From Bacteroidota bacterium (lineage in GTDB: Bacteria; Bacteroidota; Bacteroidia; Flavobacteriales; Schleiferiaceae), in NCBI GenBank assembly GCA_003023665.1, contig PXYR01000064.1:1-9776 (forward strand): DNA of 9,776 nt, given 5' to 3'. Shown here in pieces: positions 7,351 through 9,776 of the stretch; positions within the stretch are counted from its first letter, which is position 1, and each line of letters starts with the position of its first letter. The notes beneath the pieces are model-generated. The model searched no databases, was not told the DNA's origin, and saw only the letters and a list, made by a program, of their open reading frames with translations. The position numbers were made by a program, and so were the translations under genes.

Positions 7351-9294
7351 ATGAGCGAAGAGCAGAAGAACTATGATGGCGGGTCCATTCAGATACTTGA
7401 AGGTCTAGAAGCAGTAAGAAAACGTCCTGCCATGTACATTGGTGATGTGGGTGTTAAAGGTCTTCACCACCTTGTGTATGAAGTAGTAGATAATTCTATA
7501 GATGAAGCCTTGGCAGGTTATGCATCTGATATCTATGTCACTATCAACGAGGACAACAGTATTACTGTAAAGGATGACGGTCGTGGTATTCCAACAGACT
7601 TACACCCTAAAGACGGAAGATCTACACTGGAGGTTGTAATGACGGTGCTTCATGCTGGAGGTAAATTTGACAAAGATTCTTACAAAGTATCCGGTGGTTT
7701 ACACGGTGTTGGTGTGAGTTGTGTGAACGCACTGTCTACCATGCTTCATGCAGAGGTTCACCGCGATGGTAAAAAGCACGAAGTTGAATTTTCAAGGGGT
7801 GCAGCGCAGTATGCTACTCGTGAGGTTGGACCAACGGATTACAGAGGTACTATAGTTACCTTTAAACCAGATGACGAAATCTTCGAAGAATTAATCTATC
7901 AATACGATATTCTTGCCAAGCGCATGCGCGAGCTGGCGTTCTTAAACAAGGGAATTTCTATTACGCTCAAAGACTTACGTGAGACGGATGAGAAAGGTGA
8001 GTTTATTTCAGAGCTATTCCACTCTCAAGACGGCCTTGCTGGGTTTGTGAAATATATAGATGCCAATCGTGAGGCCATCATGCCACAGGTTATGTGCATG
8101 GAAGGTGAGCGTGACGGTATTCCGGTAGAGGTTGCCATGCACTATAATACTTCGTACAATGAAAATATTCATTCGTACGTCAACAATATTAATACGCATG
8201 AAGGTGGTACACACCTTGCTGGTTTTAGGAGAGCGTTGACGCGTACCCTAAAGAAATATGCAGACGAAAGCGGACTCTTAGCAAAAGAGAAGGTGGAGGT
8301 AAGTGGCGACGATTTTCGTGAGGGGCTTACTGCAGTTATCTCAGTTAAAGTAATGGAACCACAGTTTGAAGGGCAGACAAAAACTAAACTTGGAAACAAG
8401 GAAGTTAGCGGTGCAGTGGATAAACTCGTTGGTGAAATGTTGACCAATTTCTTGGAAGAGCATCCTAACGAGGCTAAAATTATTGTTCAGAAAGTATTGC
8501 TTGCTGCTCGTGCTCGTGTTGCTGCCAAAAAGGCAAGAGAGATGGTTCAGCGCAAGGGCTCCATGTCTTCCATGGGTTTACCGGGTAAGTTAAGTGACTG
8601 TTCTGAAACTGATCCAGAAGTATGTGAAATATTCTTGGTTGAGGGTGATTCGGCAGGCGGTACTGCTAAACAAGGTCGCGATCGTAATTTCCAAGCAATC
8701 CTTCCACTTAGAGGTAAAATACTGAATGTTGAAAAAGCTATTTCACATAAGGTTTTTGAAAATGAAGAGATCAAGAATATGTACACTGCGCTGGGTGTAA
8801 GTGTGGGCACTGAAGAGGATGAAAGAGCATTGAACCTTTCAAAATTGAGGTACCATAAAATTGTAATTATGACTGATGCCGATGTGGACGGTAGTCACAT
8901 CTCTACATTGATTCTAACCTTCTTCTTCCGTTACATGCGTGAGTTGGTTGAGTTGGGCTACGTTTACATAGCTAATCCGCCACTTTATTTGGTAAAGAAA
9001 GGAGGAAAGAGTTCCTATGCTTGGAATGACGACCAACGCGACGCATTGCAGTTTGAATATGGTGGTGATACAGGCCAAGGTGTAGGTGTACAGCGTTACA
9101 AGGGTCTTGGTGAAATGAATGCGGATCAGTTGTGGGAAACTACAATGAACCCAGAAGAGCGCATCCTAAAGCAGGTAACCATTGATGATAGCGCAGAAGC
9201 AGATCGTGTGTTCTCTATGCTTATGGGAGATGAAGTGCCCCCTCGTAGAGATTTCATTGAGCGCAATGCGAAATACGCTAACATTGATGCCTAA
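7351..9294 (+). CDS. gyrB: DNA gyrase subunit B
   Basis: GyrB is the ATPase subunit of the type II topoisomerase that introduces negative supercoils with GyrA. The 647-residue product is complete and of normal length for Bacteroidota. The GHKL ATPase starts with IQILEGLEAVRKRPAMYIG. Glu44 and Asn48 in YEVVDNSIDEA are the catalytic base and Mg ligand, Asp75 is in DDGRGIP, and GGLHGVGVSCVNALS forms the ATP lid (about 115-129). The transducer domain follows. The TOPRIM domain has EGDSAGG (431-437) and the metal-binding DADVDG (Asp509, 511, 513). QRYKGLGEMN (581-590) is the conserved tail motif. ParE is the alternative paralogue, but the start and tail motifs are those of GyrB. It has its own promoter-like word, and its stop overlaps the next gene's ATG. 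No dnaA, recF or dnaN is adjacent. All key residues are intact. Confidence 0.98.
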   Translation: MSEEQKNYDGGSIQILEGLEAVRKRPAMYIGDVGVKGLHHLVYEVVDNSIDEALAGYASDIYVTINEDNSITVKDDGRGIPTDLHPKDGRSTLEVVMTVLHAGGKFDKDSYKVSGGLHGVGVSCVNALSTMLHAEVHRDGKKHEVEFSRGAAQYATREVGPTDYRGTIVTFKPDDEIFEELIYQYDILAKRMRELAFLNKGISITLKDLRETDEKGEFISELFHSQDGLAGFVKYIDANREAIMPQVMCMEGERDGIPVEVAMHYNTSYNENIHSYVNNINTHEGGTHLAGFRRALTRTLKKYADESGLLAKEKVEVSGDDFREGLTAVISVKVMEPQFEGQTKTKLGNKEVSGAVDKLVGEMLTNFLEEHPNEAKIIVQKVLLAARARVAAKKAREMVQRKGSMSSMGLPGKLSDCSETDPEVCEIFLVEGDSAGGTAKQGRDRNFQAILPLRGKILNVEKAISHKVFENEEIKNMYTALGVSVGTEEDERALNLSKLRYHKIVIMTDADVDGSHISTLILTFFFRYMRELVELGYVYIANPPLYLVKKGGKSSYAWNDDQRDALQFEYGGDTGQGVGVQRYKGLGEMNADQLWETTMNPEERILKQVTIDDSAEADRVFSMLMGDEVPPRRDFIERNAKYANIDA

Positions 9295-9776
9295 TAGGAT
9301 TCATAGCATATTAAAAGCCTCCTTAATTGGGGGCTTTTTTATAGCTGTTTTGTCCTTGCTATCCGCTTGTGAGAGAATGGACCATTCAGATAAGATGGTC
9401 TTTAGATACAACGAGCCTTCAGGTATTCCAACCCTAGACCCCGCCTTTGCACGGGATAAAAGCACCATTTGGGCCGTGGGTCAATTGTATGATGGTCTAT
9501 TCTATCTAGATGAAAACAATGAGGTCCAGCCGGCCTTAGCCACAGGGTATGTGATGGAAGGAAGCACTTATACATTCTCTTTAAGAAAGGCGTATTTTCA
9601 TTCAGGTCGCAGAATTAAAGCTCAAGATGTCCGGTATTCCTTGCAACGTCTTTTGGATCCTAAAGTCGCCTCTCCTGGCGCTTGGGTGCTAGAACGGGTA
9701 AGCAATATTGACGTACTCAACGATAGCACACTTGCTATTACCCTGGATAAACCATTTGCAGCATTTCCTTCAATGC
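9287..9776 (+). CDS. Family-5 (Opp/Dpp-type) ABC substrate-binding lipoprotein, N-terminal part; 3' end outside window
   Basis: This is the first 163 codons of an extracytoplasmic solute-binding protein of family 5, the binding component of peptide, nickel or related importers. From the ATG at 9287 the product begins MPNRIHSILK, then a hydrophobic core and the lipobox LLSAC with Cys28 as the lipidation site, so it should be membrane-anchored on the outer side. Family traits follow: FRYNEPSGIPTLDPAFA, VGQLYDGLFYLD, PALATGYVMEGSTYTFSLRK, FHSGRRIKAQDVRYSLQRLL and DSTLAITLDKPF. The ATG overlaps the gyrB stop (ATGCCTAA, 8 bases), so initiation is probably coupled to gyrB translation. No later in-frame ATG would keep the signal peptide. 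An intrinsic terminator lies within codons 9-18, so expression is probably limited by attenuation. The ligand cannot be told from this part, and no permease gene is in view. Confidence 0.92.
   Translation, partial: MPNRIHSILKASLIGGFFIAVLSLLSACERMDHSDKMVFRYNEPSGIPTLDPAFARDKSTIWAVGQLYDGLFYLDENNEVQPALATGYVMEGSTYTFSLRKAYFHSGRRIKAQDVRYSLQRLLDPKVASPGAWVLERVSNIDVLNDSTLAITLDKPFAAFPSM
9313..9340 (+). terminator. Intrinsic terminator after gyrB, inside the lipoprotein signal-peptide codons
   Basis: The left arm AAAAGCCTCC (9313-9322) pairs with GGGGGCTTTT (9329-9338) in a 10-bp stem with one G-U wobble and a 6-base loop TTAATT. A run of six T ends the structure at 9335-9340. This is the best terminator in the window and lies 18 bases after the gyrB stop, but inside codons 9-18 of the downstream lipoprotein gene. 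Confidence 0.85.

Noticed and set aside
8014..8810. Minus-strand open frames inside gyrB, and similar ones inside the TPR gene, as genes
   Set aside because: They lie opposite strongly conserved coding sequence, have low-complexity products without recognisable domains, and are shadows of the real frame.
9379..9381. ATG downstream of the terminator as the true lipoprotein start
   Set aside because: Starting there would remove the signal peptide and lipobox that are clearly encoded upstream in the same frame.

Overview
The window looks like a chromosomal segment of a member of the Bacteroidota, probably Flavobacteriales. Three things point there: the GyrB type (647 residues, without the long insert of proteobacterial GyrB), the promoter -7 words of the form TAnnTTTG, and the general lack of Shine-Dalgarno sequences in front of starts. 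The mix of FtsE, two glycosyltransferases, a giant TPR protein and a short TonB-receptor-like barrel also fits. I see no insertion sequence, CRISPR array, tRNA, rRNA or prophage gene, and the DNA is moderately AT-rich throughout.

Left part (1-2268): the 3' end of a GT4-type glycosyltransferase on the + strand meets, tail to tail with a 29-base overlap, a minus-strand pair. That pair is an FtsE-type ABC ATPase followed by a GT2-type glycosyltransferase. Both lie in the same reading frame and are separated only by one TAA and one further codon. A promoter-like word just upstream of the ATPase supports a start at 2268 rather than at the longer frame's 2328.

Middle (2269-7196): a short divergent intergenic region is followed by a two-gene + strand unit. 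The first gene encodes a secreted protein of about 1,025 residues made almost wholly of TPR-like repeats. The second overlaps it by 8 bases and encodes an outer-membrane beta-barrel that resembles the C-terminal part of TonB-dependent receptors but has no plug domain. The pair looks like one envelope system of unknown role.

Right part (7197-9776): a 154-base spacer with a gyrB promoter, then complete gyrB. Overlapping the gyrB stop by 8 bases is the start of a family-5 (Opp/Dpp-type) substrate-binding lipoprotein that runs off the window. A strong intrinsic terminator lies inside the signal-peptide codons of that lipoprotein gene, which is the most concrete oddity in the window. The lipoprotein and the 5'-extended glycosyltransferase fragment were read directly from the sequence.
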